From positions 248,001-312,000 of the forward strand of contig NZ_JACIDY010000001.1 of assembly GCF_014196615.1 (NCBI RefSeq): a stretch of DNA of 64,000 nucleotides, written 5' to 3'. Of this stretch, positions 42,470 to 51,754 are shown one piece after another. Position 1 is the stretch's first letter, and each line of letters begins with the position of its first letter. Origin of the DNA: Novosphingobium fluoreni. GTDB lineage: Bacteria > Pseudomonadota > Alphaproteobacteria > Sphingomonadales > Sphingomonadaceae. The notes beneath the pieces were generated by a model. The model did not search any database. It was not told the origin of the DNA and saw nothing but the letters and a program-made list of their open reading frames with translations. Made by a program: the position numbers and the translations under genes.

Positions 42470-43081
42470 TTACTGCAAGGTCACGCCGTCATCATCGCCC
42501 TCCGCACGGCGGCCGAAGAACTGCATCAGCTGCACCAGCAGCTCGCAACGTTCGGAAAGGCCATTGGCCTCCAGCAGCGCCTGCTTGGCGGCGGCGTCGA
42601 AAGGCGCGATCTGCGATACGCCGTTGATCAGCGATACGTCATCCAGCCGCGACACCTGCTCCCAGTTCACACTGTAGCCTTGCGAATCGGCGAAGCGTCG
42701 CGCCTCCCGCTCGAAGCTGGCGCGTTCGATCGGGGCCAGCGGGCCGTCGGCCGGCTCGCTCAGTAGCTCGGCCTCGACCTGCCGGAATGCGGTGGTGACA
42801 TCCAGTTCGCGCAAGATGCGAAAGCGCGATTCGCCTTCCAGGATGACGTTGTAGCGCCCGTCGTCCAGCGCTTCGAACTCACCGATCCGGCCCAGGCAAC
42901 CGATCGCGAACAACGGCGCGCCGTCCTCCGCGCGTTGCGGCTGGACCATGCCGATGCGCCGATCGCGTGCCAGCGCATCGCTGATCAGCGCCCGATAGCG
43001 CGGTTCGAAGATGTGCAGCGGCAATTGCAGCCCCGGGTAAAGCAAGGCGCCGGACAAGGGAAAGATGGAAACGCGCGCCAC
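42470..43081 (-). CDS. LON peptidase N-terminal-domain protein
   Basis: A 203-residue protein made essentially of the Lon substrate-binding (LAN/PUA-like) domain: VSIFPLSGALLYPGLQLPLHIFEPRYRALISDAL, IGMVQPQ, IGCLGRIGEFEALDDGRYNVILEGESRFRIL. It lacks AAA and protease domains, so it is the stand-alone form common in alphaproteobacteria. The chosen start is GTG 43081, eight bases after the thioredoxin/TPR stop begins; earlier starts would lie within that gene. It is therefore the second gene of an operon with the CnoX-like protein, suggesting a role in protein quality control. Confidence 0.88.
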   Translation of the reverse strand: MARVSIFPLSGALLYPGLQLPLHIFEPRYRALISDALARDRRIGMVQPQRAEDGAPLFAIGCLGRIGEFEALDDGRYNVILEGESRFRILRELDVTTAFRQVEAELLSEPADGPLAPIERASFEREARRFADSQGYSVNWEQVSRLDDVSLINGVSQIAPFDAAAKQALLEANGLSERCELLVQLMQFFGRRAEGDDDGVTLQ

Positions 43082-43086
43082 GATGC

Positions 43087-43995
43087 TCAGCCGAACAGGA
43101 TCGTGGAAAGCTTGCGGCGGGTTGCCGCCACCCACGGATCTTCCAGGCCGATAGCCTCGAACATCTGCAGCAGCTTGGCCTTGGCGGCGCCCTCGTTCCA
43201 TTCGCGATCGGCCTGGATCATAGCCAGCAGCTTCTGCGCGGCTTCGTCCCGCTCTCCCGCCGCGAAGGCGGCCCCGGCGTAAGCCAGCTGCGCATCCATG
43301 TCTCCGGGGCGCTCCGCCGCCGCAGCGCGCAGCGCGGCCAGTTCGCCATCATCGGGCTTGTCCTTGGCCAGGGCCAGCGCGGTGCGCGCGCGTTCGATCA
43401 CGGGATCGCCGGACAGCGCGGGGTCAAGCGCGGCCAGCGCGGCCTCCGCCTCGTCCAGATGCCCGGCCAGGATCAGAGCGCGCAACAGGCCACCATGGGC
43501 CTCGGCATTCTCGGGCGCGAGTTCGACGATCTGCGCGAAGATACCTGCGGCGCGCTCGCCATCGCCCTCAGCCAGAACCTCCTCACCCATCGCCAGCAGC
43601 GGCGCGATATCGGCGGCAGGCGCATCGCCCGCCTGGATCGGCAGTTTCGCCAGCAGCTGATCGATCACGCCGCGCAGCTGCGATTCGGAGCGCGCGTTGG
43701 TCAGATCGGCCACAGGTTGGCCTTGGAACAGGGCATAGACCGTGGGGATCGAGCGGACCTGGAACTGCGAGGCGATGAAAGCCTCCTCGTCCACGTTCAC
43801 CTTGGCCAGCACCACGCCCTTATCGGCATATTCGGCGGCGATCTTTTCCAGCACCGGCGTCAGCGCCTTGCAGGGCCCGCACCATTCCGCCCAGAAATCC
43901 AGGATCACCAGCTTGGTCATGGACGGTTCGACAACGTCCTGCCGGAACCGATCCACGGCCTTCTGCTCTTCAAGATTGAGGCCCATGCTAGCCAA
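43087..43995 (-). CDS. Thioredoxin-TPR co-chaperone (CnoX/YbbN-like)
   Basis: A 302-residue protein. An N-terminal thioredoxin domain has the redox motif W-C39-G-P-C42 in LVILDFWAEWCGPCKALTPVL and the cis-proline loop RSIPTVYALFQGQ, followed by TPR repeats rich in alanine (about 130-300). This matches YbbN/CnoX proteins, which protect client proteins during chlorine or oxidative stress. A TTG start at 43995 is proposed since GGGAG is eight bases upstream and it gives the usual ASMGLNL opening; GTG at 44010 and ATG at 43986 are alternatives. The Lon-N-like gene follows directly. Confidence 0.9.
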   Translation of the reverse strand: MASMGLNLEEQKAVDRFRQDVVEPSMTKLVILDFWAEWCGPCKALTPVLEKIAAEYADKGVVLAKVNVDEEAFIASQFQVRSIPTVYALFQGQPVADLTNARSESQLRGVIDQLLAKLPIQAGDAPAADIAPLLAMGEEVLAEGDGERAAGIFAQIVELAPENAEAHGGLLRALILAGHLDEAEAALAALDPALSGDPVIERARTALALAKDKPDDGELAALRAAAAERPGDMDAQLAYAGAAFAAGERDEAAQKLLAMIQADREWNEGAAKAKLLQMFEAIGLEDPWVAATRRKLSTILFG

Positions 43996-44204
43996 AGTCG
44001 GTGCTCCCACAACGTCGCGTACTGTTTCAGGTTAGATCGCGATCCGGGGGCGGTTTGTGAAGGGTGAATTCGGGGCGATCGGCATGGGTGCGGCTGTTTG
44101 TCGCAGAAGTTGCTTTTTGGGGTTGCAGCCCTGACGCGGCGTTGCTAATGGCGCGCCTCACCCCGGCCCACCCGCCAATTTGGCGATGGGTCGTAAACGT
44201 CCGA

Positions 44205-44279
44205 GCGGGCGTAGCTCAGTGGTAGAGCACAACCTTGCCAAGGTTGGGGTCGAGGGTTCGAATCCCTTCGCCCGCTCCA
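44205..44279 (+). tRNA. tRNA-Gly (GCC)
   Basis: A 75-base cloverleaf including encoded CCA. The acceptor GCGGGCG pairs with CGCCCGC, the D-arm is GTAGCTCAGTGGTAGAGC, and the anticodon loop TTGCCAA between CAACC and GGTTG reads GCC, which decodes GGC/GGU glycine codons. The T-arm contains GGTTCGAATCC. A terminator follows at once. No integrase or duplicated 3-prime end was found beside it. Confidence 0.97.
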
Positions 44280-44288
44280 GACCGTCGT

Positions 44289-44326
44289 TTCGGGCGTCGC
44301 GTAAGCGGCCCGAACGAGGGGTTTTT
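44289..44326 (+). terminator. Terminator of the tRNA-Gly gene
   Basis: TTCGGGC (44289-44295) pairs with GCCCGAA (44308-44314) around a 12-base loop and can extend outward past a bulged T. A G-run and TTTTT follow at 44318-44326. Placed ten bases after the tRNA 3-prime end. Confidence 0.7.
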
Positions 44327-44499
44327 CCAGATCAAAAGATCGATGCCTAGCGGGCCCAGCCCGGACCGCTCAAGCGGGTAAATTGCTTTGCATCCGCGCT
44401 TCGCCAAGCCGTCAGGTTATTAGCGGCACGGGCGGCTATCATCAGGCCGCCCCATTCGATCAGCCCTCTCCGGCGCGTAAGGTCCGCGCCGGGCCCGGA

Positions 44500-44775
44500 T
44501 CACATGCGGCGGTGCTTGCCGCCATAGTAGTTGCCGATGAAGGTGCCGATCTTGGCCATTTCCGAAGCCGCCGCGCTGGCGCTGGTGGGGCAGCAGGGGA
44601 ATGGGCCCGAAGCCGATTCGCGGGCACGCGTCTCGACGCGCTCACACAGGTCTTCGATATCGGCGCGGCTCAGCAGGTTCTTTTCACGCAACAGGCACAA
44701 CAGGCTCTGCAAAATCACCAGGCTCTTATCGCCGTTGTCGGTCCCATCTTCGCGCAGCGCATCATAATTAGGCAT
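44500..44775 (-). CDS. Small conserved-looking hypothetical protein
   Basis: A 91-residue cytoplasmic protein with no recognised domain. The N-terminus MPNYDALREDG leads into a helix (SLVILQSLLCLLREKNLLSRADIEDLCERVE) that resembles a short coiled-coil or helical hairpin, and a second cysteine pair, PFPCCP, precedes a Gly/Lys/His-rich end. GGAGAG lies six bases before ATG 44775, and the upstream region is AT-rich (T-run 44790-44798), both good signs of a real gene. It is transcribed alone on the minus strand between the tRNA and the RND operon. Function unknown. Confidence 0.65.
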   Translation of the reverse strand: MPNYDALREDGTDNGDKSLVILQSLLCLLREKNLLSRADIEDLCERVETRARESASGPFPCCPTSASAAASEMAKIGTFIGNYYGGKHRRM

Positions 44776-44833
44776 TGCACACTCTCCATATTTTTTTTGG
44801 ATAGTATGCTAAACGCATGAAGATGCAAAGCGC

Positions 44834-46324
44834 TCACTGCAATCCGCCGCCTAGAGAGCGATAGAGTTCTATCAGATTGGTGATACGCGCCAGTCGTGCG
44901 GAGGCTAATTGCTGCTGTGCAGCATAGGATGACCGCTGCGCATCCAGCGACGTCAGGAAACTGTCTACGCCTGCGCGATACCGTGCTTCCGATAGACGAG
45001 CGGCTACTCTGGCGGCCTCGGTGCGGCGGGACTGTGCATCAATCTGCTGCACGATCGTGCCGCGCTGCGCCAAAGCATCGGCCACTTCGCGAAACGCCGT
45101 CTGGATAGTTTTTTCGTACGTCGCGACGGCGGCCTGCTGCGATGCCTTGGCATAATCCAGATTCGCGCGATTGCGGCCACCATCGAAGATGGGCAGCCCG
45201 ATCGAGGGCGCGGCGTTGTAGGTGTAGCTGCCGGAGCGGAACAGATTGCCCAGCGCCGTGCCGATCGTGCCCAGCGTACCGGTCAGCGAAATCTGCGGGA
45301 AGAACGCCGCCCGCGCCGCGCCGATATTGGCGTTCTGTGCAATCAGCTGATGTTCGGCCTGTAGTACGTCCGGCCGCTTGAGCAGGACGGCGGAGGACAG
45401 ATCGGACGGCAGCGAATCGCGCGTGACGTCTCCTGCGCCCAACGGTCCGGGCAGCAGCTCCGCGGGGACAGTGGTACCGACCAGCAGGTTCAGCGCGTTC
45501 TGATCTTGCGCGATGCGAGCCGTCAGGGTCGCGACATCGCTGCGCGCGCCTTCGAAATTTGTCTCAGCCTGGCGGCTCTCCAGCTCGGACGCGACACCAA
45601 TGCGGAATTGCGCCCGCGTCAGGTCCAGGGTCTGCTGAAAGGTCTTGAGGGTTTCGCGCGCGATCCGTAGCTGTTCCTGATCGGACGCCATCGTCGTCCA
45701 CGCAGTACCGATCTCGGCGATCAGGCTGATACGGGCGGTGCGAGCCGCCTCTTCCGTGGCGAAGTACTGCTCCTGCGCGGCGCGGCTGAGGTTCTGCAAT
45801 CGCCCGAACAGGTCGAGTTCGAAGGCCGAAATGCCGACGTTGGCGGAGTAGATGGAAATGTCCGTCGAGGTTGCCGTGTTCCCGCCCACGACACCGCCCG
45901 CGCCGCCGCCGACACCACCACCGACCGCACCGCCGCCCGTTCCGGCGCCCGCGCCGCCGCCGATCGCGCCTTGCGGGAAGTTGGTATAGGTCGCGCTGCC
46001 GCTGGCGTTCACCGCGGGGAGCTGGTTGGCCCGCTGGGCGCGAAACTGCGCGCGTGCCTGCAACACGTTGGCCGCCGCGATCCGCAAGTCACGGTTGTTG
46101 GCCAGACCGGTTTCGATCACGCTGGCCAGACGCGGATCGCTGAAGAAGTCCCGCCAGCCGACAAGTGCGATGTCCGCCGGCGCGGCCGGACGGGGCGCAG
46201 GATAGGCGCCGCCCTGGGGGAACGATTCGGGCGCGGCGCCAGCGGGGCGGATGTACTTGGGCGCAAGGTTGCAGCCGCCCAGCAAGGAGGCACCGACGAG
46301 CAGCGCGACAAGAGTGGTCTTCAT
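44834..46324 (-). CDS. RND efflux outer-membrane lipoprotein (OprM/NodT family)
   Basis: A 496-residue outer-membrane factor with a lipobox LLGGC (Cys18) and the two repeated helical/strand units typical of TolC-like channels: [36 protein letters not shown] and [32 protein letters not shown]. A Gly/Ala/Thr-rich insert (about 115-155, many GGGAG repeats) interrupts the first half, which is unusual. It closes the operon behind the permease, with only 3 bp between them. It forms the exit duct of the tripartite efflux pump. Confidence 0.93.
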   Translation of the reverse strand: [496 protein letters not shown]

Positions 46325-46327
46325 GGC

Positions 46328-49300
46328 TCAGGCTCCCTGCGGGGCTGTATCGTCTTCGGGCCGGTCGGCGTTCCGGGGCCGGGTATCTTCGTCCTCATGC
46401 TCCTGCGCCTCATCCTTCGGCTTATTCCGACCGAACAGGCGCAGAACGACTACGAAGAACATCGGCACCAGGAAGATCGCGAAGATCGTGGCGGTCAACA
46501 TGCCGCCCACCACAGCGCGACCGATCGCGTTCTGGCCACCCGCACCCGCGCCGGTGGAGATCGCCAGCGGCAACACGCCGAAGATGAAGGCAAGGCTGGT
46601 CATCAGGATCGGGCGCAAGCGCAGCTTGGCCGCTTCCACTGCCGCCTGGAATGGTCTCATCCCGCCCAGCACGCGCTCTTCGGCGAATTCCACGATCAGG
46701 ATCGCGTTCTTGGCCGAGACGCCGATCGTGGTGATCAGGCCGACTTGCAGGTAGATATCGTTGTTCAACCCGGTCAGCGCCGCAGCTGCCAGCGCACCGA
46801 TCACGCCCAGCGGCACGACCAGGATGACTGACAGCGGCACCGTCCAGCTTTCATACAGCGCGGCAAGGCACAGGAACACGATCAGCAGCGACAGCGCGTA
46901 GAGTGCCGGGGCCTGTCCGCCCGACAGCCGCTCTTCATACGAGAGGCCGGACCATTCCAGGCTCGTTCCCGACGGCAGTTTCTCGTGGATCTGCTCCATC
47001 GCCTTCATCGCCTCACCCGAGCTGATTCCGGGCGCGGAGGCACCTTGGATCTGCATTGCCGGGCGGCCGTTGAACCGGGTCAGCTGCAGCGGCGCCAGAG
47101 TCCAGGAAAGATCGGTGAAAGCGCTATAAGGCACCATCTGGCCGTTGGCGCCGCGCACATAGAACTTGTTGAGATCGTCCGGCTGCAGGCGATAGGGCGC
47201 ATCGGCTTGCACGTAGACCCGCTTCACGCGGCCGCGATCGATGAAGTCGTTCACGTAAGTGCCGCCCCAGGCAGTCGCGATCGTGGAGCTGGCTTCGCTC
47301 AAGTCGACACCCAGCGCGCGCGCCTTGTCCTGGTCGATCGTGATCTTCAGCTGGGGCGCGTCTTCCAGGCTGACCGGGCGAACCTGCGTCAGGTCCTTGT
47401 TCTGAGCGGCCATACCCAGCATCTGGTCGCGGATCGCGGTGAGCTTGGCATGGCCGATATTGCCGGTGTCCACCAGCTGAAGGTCGAACCCGGTGGCATT
47501 GCCCAGCTCCTGCACCGCCGGGGGCACCAGGGTGAAGATCATCGCGTCCTTGTAACCGGCGAACTGCTTGTTCATCCGGTCGGCGAGCGCCTGGGCGCTG
47601 TTCTCTTTCCCCTCACGCTCGGACCAGTCCTTCATCCCGATGAAGACCTGCGCGGTGTTCTGGCCCTGGCCGGAGAAGCTGAAGCCGTTCAGCGCGAACA
47701 CCGAATCGACAGCGGGGTCCTTGCTGAGGAATTGCTCGATCTTCCTCAAGGCTGCGTCGGTGCGCGGCGTAGTGGCGCCCGATGGGGCCTGCACCACGGT
47801 GAACAATGAGCCCTGGTCCTCATCCGGCAGGAAGCCCGACGGCAATTGCCAGAACAGGAAGCCCACGCCGCCCACGATCAGCGCGAAGGCCAGCATCGAG
47901 CGTTTCCAGCCGCGCGCGGTGCGCTTCACGCCGCGCACGTAAGCCGTGGTCCCGCGTTCGAACTTGTCGTTGAACCAGCGGAAGAAGCGGGCCAGCAGGC
48001 CGTTGCCCTCCGCCTTGTGGGGATCGTGGGGCTTGAGGATCGTGGCGCACAACGCCGGCGTCAGGATCAGGGCCACCAGCACCGACAGCACCATGGCGGT
48101 GACGATCGTCAAAGAGAACTGGCGGTAGATGACGCCGGTGGAACCACCGAAGAACGCCATCGGCAGGAACACAGCCGAGAGCACCAGGCCGATGCCGACC
48201 AGCGCGCTGCTGATCTCGTCCATCGATTTGCGCGCGGCGTTGCGGGGACTGAGCCCCTCATCCACGATCAGGCGCTCCACGTTCTCGACCACGACGATCG
48301 CATCGTCGACCAAGAGGCCGATGGCCAGCACCATGCCGAACAAGGTCAGCGTGTTGATCGAATAGCCCGCCAGCGCCATCACCGCGAAAGTGCCGAGCAA
48401 AACCACCGGGACGGCGATCGTGGGGATCAGTGTCGCGCGCCAGTTCTGCAGGAACAGGAACATGACGAGAAAGACCAGGACGACCGCCTCGATCAGGGTG
48501 TGGATCACCTGCTCGACCGAAAGCCGCACGAAGGGCGTGGTGTCGAACGGATAAGAGACTTTGACGTCCGACGGGAACGTCTTCGACAAGGTGGCGAGCT
48601 CATCCTTCACCTTCACCACTGTGTCGAGCGCGTTCGCACCGGGGGCGAGGTTGACGGCAAAGCCGCTCGCCGGCCTGCCACTGGAACTGAGATCAAAGCC
48701 GTAGACTTCCGAACCCAGCCTGATGCGGGCAACATCGGACAAGCGCACGATCGCGCCGTTCTCTGCGCTCTTCAGGCGGATCGCGCCGAATTCCTCGGCG
48801 GTTTGCAGGCGGGACTGGACCGAGACGGTCGCGTTCAGCATCTGCTCCTTGGGCGCAGGCTGCGCGCCTAGCTGACCGGCGGAAACCTGCGCGTTTTGCG
48901 CGCGCAACGCCTGCGTCACGTCGGCCATGGTCAGCTGGTAGGCGTTGAGCTTTATTGGATCGACCCAGACCCGCATCGCATATTGTGAGCCGAAGGATTG
49001 AACTTCACCCACGCCGGTGATGCGGCTGACCGGATCGATGACGCGCGATGCGATAAGGTCGGCGATGTCCTCACCCGAATGCGTGCCGTCCGTGGAATAG
49101 AGGCCCACGACCATAAGGAAACTGGCCGAGGACTTCGCCACGCGCAGGCCCTGCTGCTGCACTTCCTGCGGCAGCAGCGGCGTGGCCGCCTGCAGCTTGT
49201 TCTGAACCTGGACCTGCGCGATGTCGGGATCGGTGCCTTGCTCGAACGTCAGCGTGATCGTCAGATTGCCCGACGAGGCGGAATTCGACGCGAAATAGCG

Positions 49301-49525
49301 CAGGTTGTCGATGCCCTTGAGCTGCTGCTCGATGACCTGCGTGGTCGTGTTCTCCAGCGTCTGTGCATCTGCGCCGGGATAGGTGGCGTTCACCGTGACC
49401 GTGGGCGCGGCGATCGTCGGGAACTGGGCGATCGGCAGAGTGCGGATGGCGAGGATACCCGCCAGCATCAACAGGACGGCGATGACCCATGCGAAGATGG
49501 GCCGGTCAATGAAGAAACGTGACAT
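46328..49525 (-). CDS. RND multidrug efflux permease (HAE-1/AcrB family)
   Basis: A 1065-residue inner-membrane proton antiporter of standard length. The N-terminus [17 protein letters not shown] is the family start, the paired aspartates of the proton relay lie in helix 4 ([19 protein letters not shown]), and [11 protein letters not shown] and the C-terminal [20 protein letters not shown] are conserved. A charged C-terminal tail ([19 protein letters not shown]) is longer than usual. It lies 6 bp after the adaptor and 3 bp before the outer-membrane gene, forming a complete three-gene pump operon controlled by the divergent TetR regulator. Confidence 0.96.
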   Translation of the reverse strand: MSRFFIDRPIFAWVIAVLLMLAGILAIRTLPIAQFPTIAAPTVTVNATYPGADAQTLENTTTQVIEQQLKGIDNLRYFASNSASSGNLTITLTFEQGTDPDIAQVQVQNKLQAATPLLPQEVQQQGLRVAKSSASFLMVVGLYSTDGTHSGEDIADLIASRVIDPVSRITGVGEVQSFGSQYAMRVWVDPIKLNAYQLTMADVTQALRAQNAQVSAGQLGAQPAPKEQMLNATVSVQSRLQTAEEFGAIRLKSAENGAIVRLSDVARIRLGSEVYGFDLSSSGRPASGFAVNLAPGANALDTVVKVKDELATLSKTFPSDVKVSYPFDTTPFVRLSVEQVIHTLIEAVVLVFLVMFLFLQNWRATLIPTIAVPVVLLGTFAVMALAGYSINTLTLFGMVLAIGLLVDDAIVVVENVERLIVDEGLSPRNAARKSMDEISSALVGIGLVLSAVFLPMAFFGGSTGVIYRQFSLTIVTAMVLSVLVALILTPALCATILKPHDPHKAEGNGLLARFFRWFNDKFERGTTAYVRGVKRTARGWKRSMLAFALIVGGVGFLFWQLPSGFLPDEDQGSLFTVVQAPSGATTPRTDAALRKIEQFLSKDPAVDSVFALNGFSFSGQGQNTAQVFIGMKDWSEREGKENSAQALADRMNKQFAGYKDAMIFTLVPPAVQELGNATGFDLQLVDTGNIGHAKLTAIRDQMLGMAAQNKDLTQVRPVSLEDAPQLKITIDQDKARALGVDLSEASSTIATAWGGTYVNDFIDRGRVKRVYVQADAPYRLQPDDLNKFYVRGANGQMVPYSAFTDLSWTLAPLQLTRFNGRPAMQIQGASAPGISSGEAMKAMEQIHEKLPSGTSLEWSGLSYEERLSGGQAPALYALSLLIVFLCLAALYESWTVPLSVILVVPLGVIGALAAAALTGLNNDIYLQVGLITTIGVSAKNAILIVEFAEERVLGGMRPFQAAVEAAKLRLRPILMTSLAFIFGVLPLAISTGAGAGGQNAIGRAVVGGMLTATIFAIFLVPMFFVVVLRLFGRNKPKDEAQEHEDEDTRPRNADRPEDDTAPQGA

Positions 49526-49531
49526 GGCGGG

Positions 49532-50746
49532 CTACTTCGTCGCAGCCGGGGCCGGGGCCGCTGCCGCGCTGGCAGCCGGCTGCTGGCCAGCGGGCTTGCC
49601 GCCGGCTTGCGGATCGCGCCAGGGAACCGCCTTCACGGGCGATCCCGGGCGCAGCATCGCGCCGCCGCCTTCGATGATGATCCGGTCTCCCTGCATCAGC
49701 CCGCCGGTGACCAGCCAATTATTGCCGATCACCCGGTCCGTCTTGAGCGTGCGCTGTGCCGCCTTGTTATCGCGCCCGACGACCATCACCACCGGATCAC
49801 CCTTTTCGTTACGCGTCACGGCACGCTGCGGGATCAGGATGGCATCGCCCTGTACGCCTTCGATCAGCTCTGCACGCACGAACATGCCCGGCAGCAGCAA
49901 GGCGCGCGGGTTGGGGAACACAGCCCGGATCGTCTGTGTGCCCGTTGCCGGATCGACACTGACATCGGCGAACTGCATGCGTCCTTCGATCGGGTAGATC
50001 GTGCCGTCCTCCAGCCGCAACCGCACGCGCGCCGCCTCTCCGCCGCGTGCCAGCGAACCGGCCAGCAGCCGCTGGCGCAGCCGAAGCAGGTCCTCGCTGG
50101 ACTGAGGGACATCGACGTAGATCGGGTCCATCCGCTGAATGGTAACGAGCGCGGTCTGCTGGCCTGCCGTCGCCAGTGCCCCGGTGGTGACCAGGCTGCG
50201 GCCGATGCGGCCGGAGATGGGCGCCTTGATCGTCGTGCGCGACAAGTCGATCTCGGCACTGCGCAACGCGGCCTGCTGCGCGGCGACGTCGGCGCGAGCC
50301 TGCTGCGCGCTGGTGATGGCGTTATCGTATTCCTGCCGGGAAATGGCGTTGATCCGCACCAGCTCGCCATAGCGGCGCTGCAAGGCTGCGCTGGATGCGA
50401 TCGAGGCCCTGGCCCGCGCCAAAGCGGCGCGCGCACTGGCCACTTGCTGGATGTAGGGCTGCGGATCGATACGATAGAGCGGCTGGCCCTGGCGCACCGT
50501 ATCGCCTTCCTGGAACAGCCGCGCCACGATCAGTCCGTTTACCTGCGGACGCACTTCAGACGTTTCGTAGGCCGTGGTCCGTCCGGGCAGGGTCACCGTC
50601 AGCGTGGCGGCTTGGGGCCGCACGGACAGGACCGAGACTTCGGGAGTGGGCGGCGCGGCCGGCGCCTCCTCCTTCTTCCCGCAACCGCCCATAAGGATCA
50701 GTGCGAGGGCAAGGGGAGCGGCACGGTGAAGAGGGCGCATGGGCAT
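49532..50746 (-). CDS. RND efflux periplasmic adaptor (membrane fusion protein)
   Basis: A 404-residue lipoprotein with lipobox LMGGC (Cys22). The order is that of AcrA/MexA proteins: barrel and lipoyl halves (TAYETSEVRPQVNGLIVARLFQEGDTVRQGQPLYRIDPQPY, IKAPISGRIGRSLVTTGALA) flanking a helical hairpin, then DPIYVDVPQSSEDLL and a C-terminal membrane-proximal domain, ending in an Ala/Pro tail. The start ATG at 50746 is preferred over the longer frame to 50785 because that frame would overlap the operator palindrome. It is first in the pump operon. Confidence 0.94.
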   Translation of the reverse strand: MPMRPLHRAAPLALALILMGGCGKKEEAPAAPPTPEVSVLSVRPQAATLTVTLPGRTTAYETSEVRPQVNGLIVARLFQEGDTVRQGQPLYRIDPQPYIQQVASARAALARARASIASSAALQRRYGELVRINAISRQEYDNAITSAQQARADVAAQQAALRSAEIDLSRTTIKAPISGRIGRSLVTTGALATAGQQTALVTIQRMDPIYVDVPQSSEDLLRLRQRLLAGSLARGGEAARVRLRLEDGTIYPIEGRMQFADVSVDPATGTQTIRAVFPNPRALLLPGMFVRAELIEGVQGDAILIPQRAVTRNEKGDPVVMVVGRDNKAAQRTLKTDRVIGNNWLVTGGLMQGDRIIIEGGGAMLRPGSPVKAVPWRDPQAGGKPAGQQPAASAAAAPAPAATK

Positions 50747-50763
50747 CCGGCGAATTCCATTGA

Positions 50764-50795
50764 CAGCATGTGAATGATCGTTCACTCACATGCTG
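50764..50795. promoter_or_regulatory. TetR-type operator between the regulator and pump operon
   Basis: An extended inverted repeat: CAGCATGTGA (50764-50773) and TCACATGCTG (50786-50795) are perfect reverse complements, and the enclosed GTGAATGATCGTTCAC (50770-50785) is itself a near-perfect palindrome of the kind bound by AcrR/TtgR-like TetR proteins. It lies in the gap between the divergent adaptor and tetR genes, so one site can repress both. Confidence 0.75.
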
Positions 50796-50832
50796 CTACT
50801 GCGAACAATGCAGACCGTCAAGAGGGGATGGA

Positions 50833-51456
50833 ATGACTGGATCGAATGCAAAGACCGGCACGGCACCCAGGAGAACCGCGGAGGAGCGCAAAGAGGCGAT
50901 CATCAGCGCAGCAAGAACGCTCTTTGCCAAGAATGGTTTCCATGGCACCGGCATGGCCGAAATCGCCAAGGTTTCCGGTGTCTTGGTCGGCCAGATCTAC
51001 CGTGATTTCTCCGGCAAGGAGGATATCATCGCGGCAATCGTCTGCCGTGATTTCGACCAGATCATGAACGATCAGGAATTGGCCGATCCTACATTGTCAT
51101 CGGATCGGGATCGCTTTAAATCCTGGGTCCATAACTTCGTGTCTTCCCCGATCGATCCGGACGCCCTGGCGATTCTCGCCGACATCCTCTCGGAAGCAGG
51201 GCGAAATCCGCGTATCCTGCAGATCGTCCAGACGACCAACGATCGCTTTCTCAACAACATCGCCGAGGCTGCCAGGCTCGTCCTCCCCGGAGAAGGCAAA
51301 CAGGAAGCTCGGTTTGCTGTCGCCGATGGCATCCTGACCGCTTCGGGCGCGCTGCTGCACCGTGATCTACTGAGATTGCCGCGCGACCCGGCGATCATCG
51401 CGCGAATCATTTGCTGGGTAGATGAAGAAATCACGCGATGGGAATTTGCTGAATAG
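50833..51456 (+). CDS. TetR/AcrR-family repressor of the RND pump
   Basis: A 207-residue regulator. The N-terminal helix-turn-helix (about 16-62) contains ERKEAIISAARTLFAKNGFHGTGMAEIAKVSGVLVGQIYRDFSGKEDIIAAIV, in which the recognition helix follows the usual pattern, and the C-terminal all-helical ligand domain has no recognised specificity. The start ATG at 50833 follows GAGGGG. It is divergent from the pump operon across the operator palindrome, the standard arrangement for local repression lifted by a pump substrate. Confidence 0.92.
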   Translation: MTGSNAKTGTAPRRTAEERKEAIISAARTLFAKNGFHGTGMAEIAKVSGVLVGQIYRDFSGKEDIIAAIVCRDFDQIMNDQELADPTLSSDRDRFKSWVHNFVSSPIDPDALAILADILSEAGRNPRILQIVQTTNDRFLNNIAEAARLVLPGEGKQEARFAVADGILTASGALLHRDLLRLPRDPAIIARIICWVDEEITRWEFAE

Positions 51457-51575
51457 CAAGTATCCCTGTACGAAAGGTCAGATCGTCCAAGGAATGGCTC
51501 GGTTGGACGATGAGGTGGGATCGCTATGCTGATCGCGGGCATTTCGCACTCGCAACATCAGTTTTGAGAGCATCC

Positions 51576-51731
51576 TTGGAAAATACCTTCCACGCGCACC
51601 ACTGGGGCATCAAAGCGGCCCAGGCGGAACTTCCCGAATCGAGCAACCCCTATCGCACTTCGCAAACGCGGGCGGCATGGCTGGCCGGATATCGCCAGGC
51701 TTTCCAACGCTGCCCTGCCCCGGCCCGCTGA
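51576..51731 (+). CDS. Possible ribosome modulation factor-like small protein
   Basis: A 51-residue basic, tryptophan-containing peptide with HHWGIKAAQAELPESSNPY followed by TRAAWLAGYRQAFQRC. The G-x-x-A-A...N/C-P-Y...W-L-x-G-Y/W-x-x-A pattern is that of ribosome modulation factor and its CrpP relatives. The likely start is TTG at 51576, with GAGAG five bases upstream; TTG 51564 and an ATG at 51510 in the same frame are alternatives. It lies alone after tetR, convergent with the lipoprotein gene at 51755. RMF hibernates ribosomes in stationary phase. The match is by pattern only and is tentative. Confidence 0.55.
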   Translation: MENTFHAHHWGIKAAQAELPESSNPYRTSQTRAAWLAGYRQAFQRCPAPAR

Positions 51732-51754
51732 TATTCGCAAACCGAGGGACCCAG

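Noticed and set aside
44205..44279. tRNA-Gly as an integration site for a mobile element
   Set aside because: No integrase, no second copy of the tRNA 3-prime end, and normal housekeeping or efflux genes on both sides.
44216..44407. A 63-codon minus-strand frame across the tRNA gene
   Set aside because: It lies on the antisense strand of a tRNA and includes its complement (IRTLDPNLGKV), a familiar artefact of tRNA regions.
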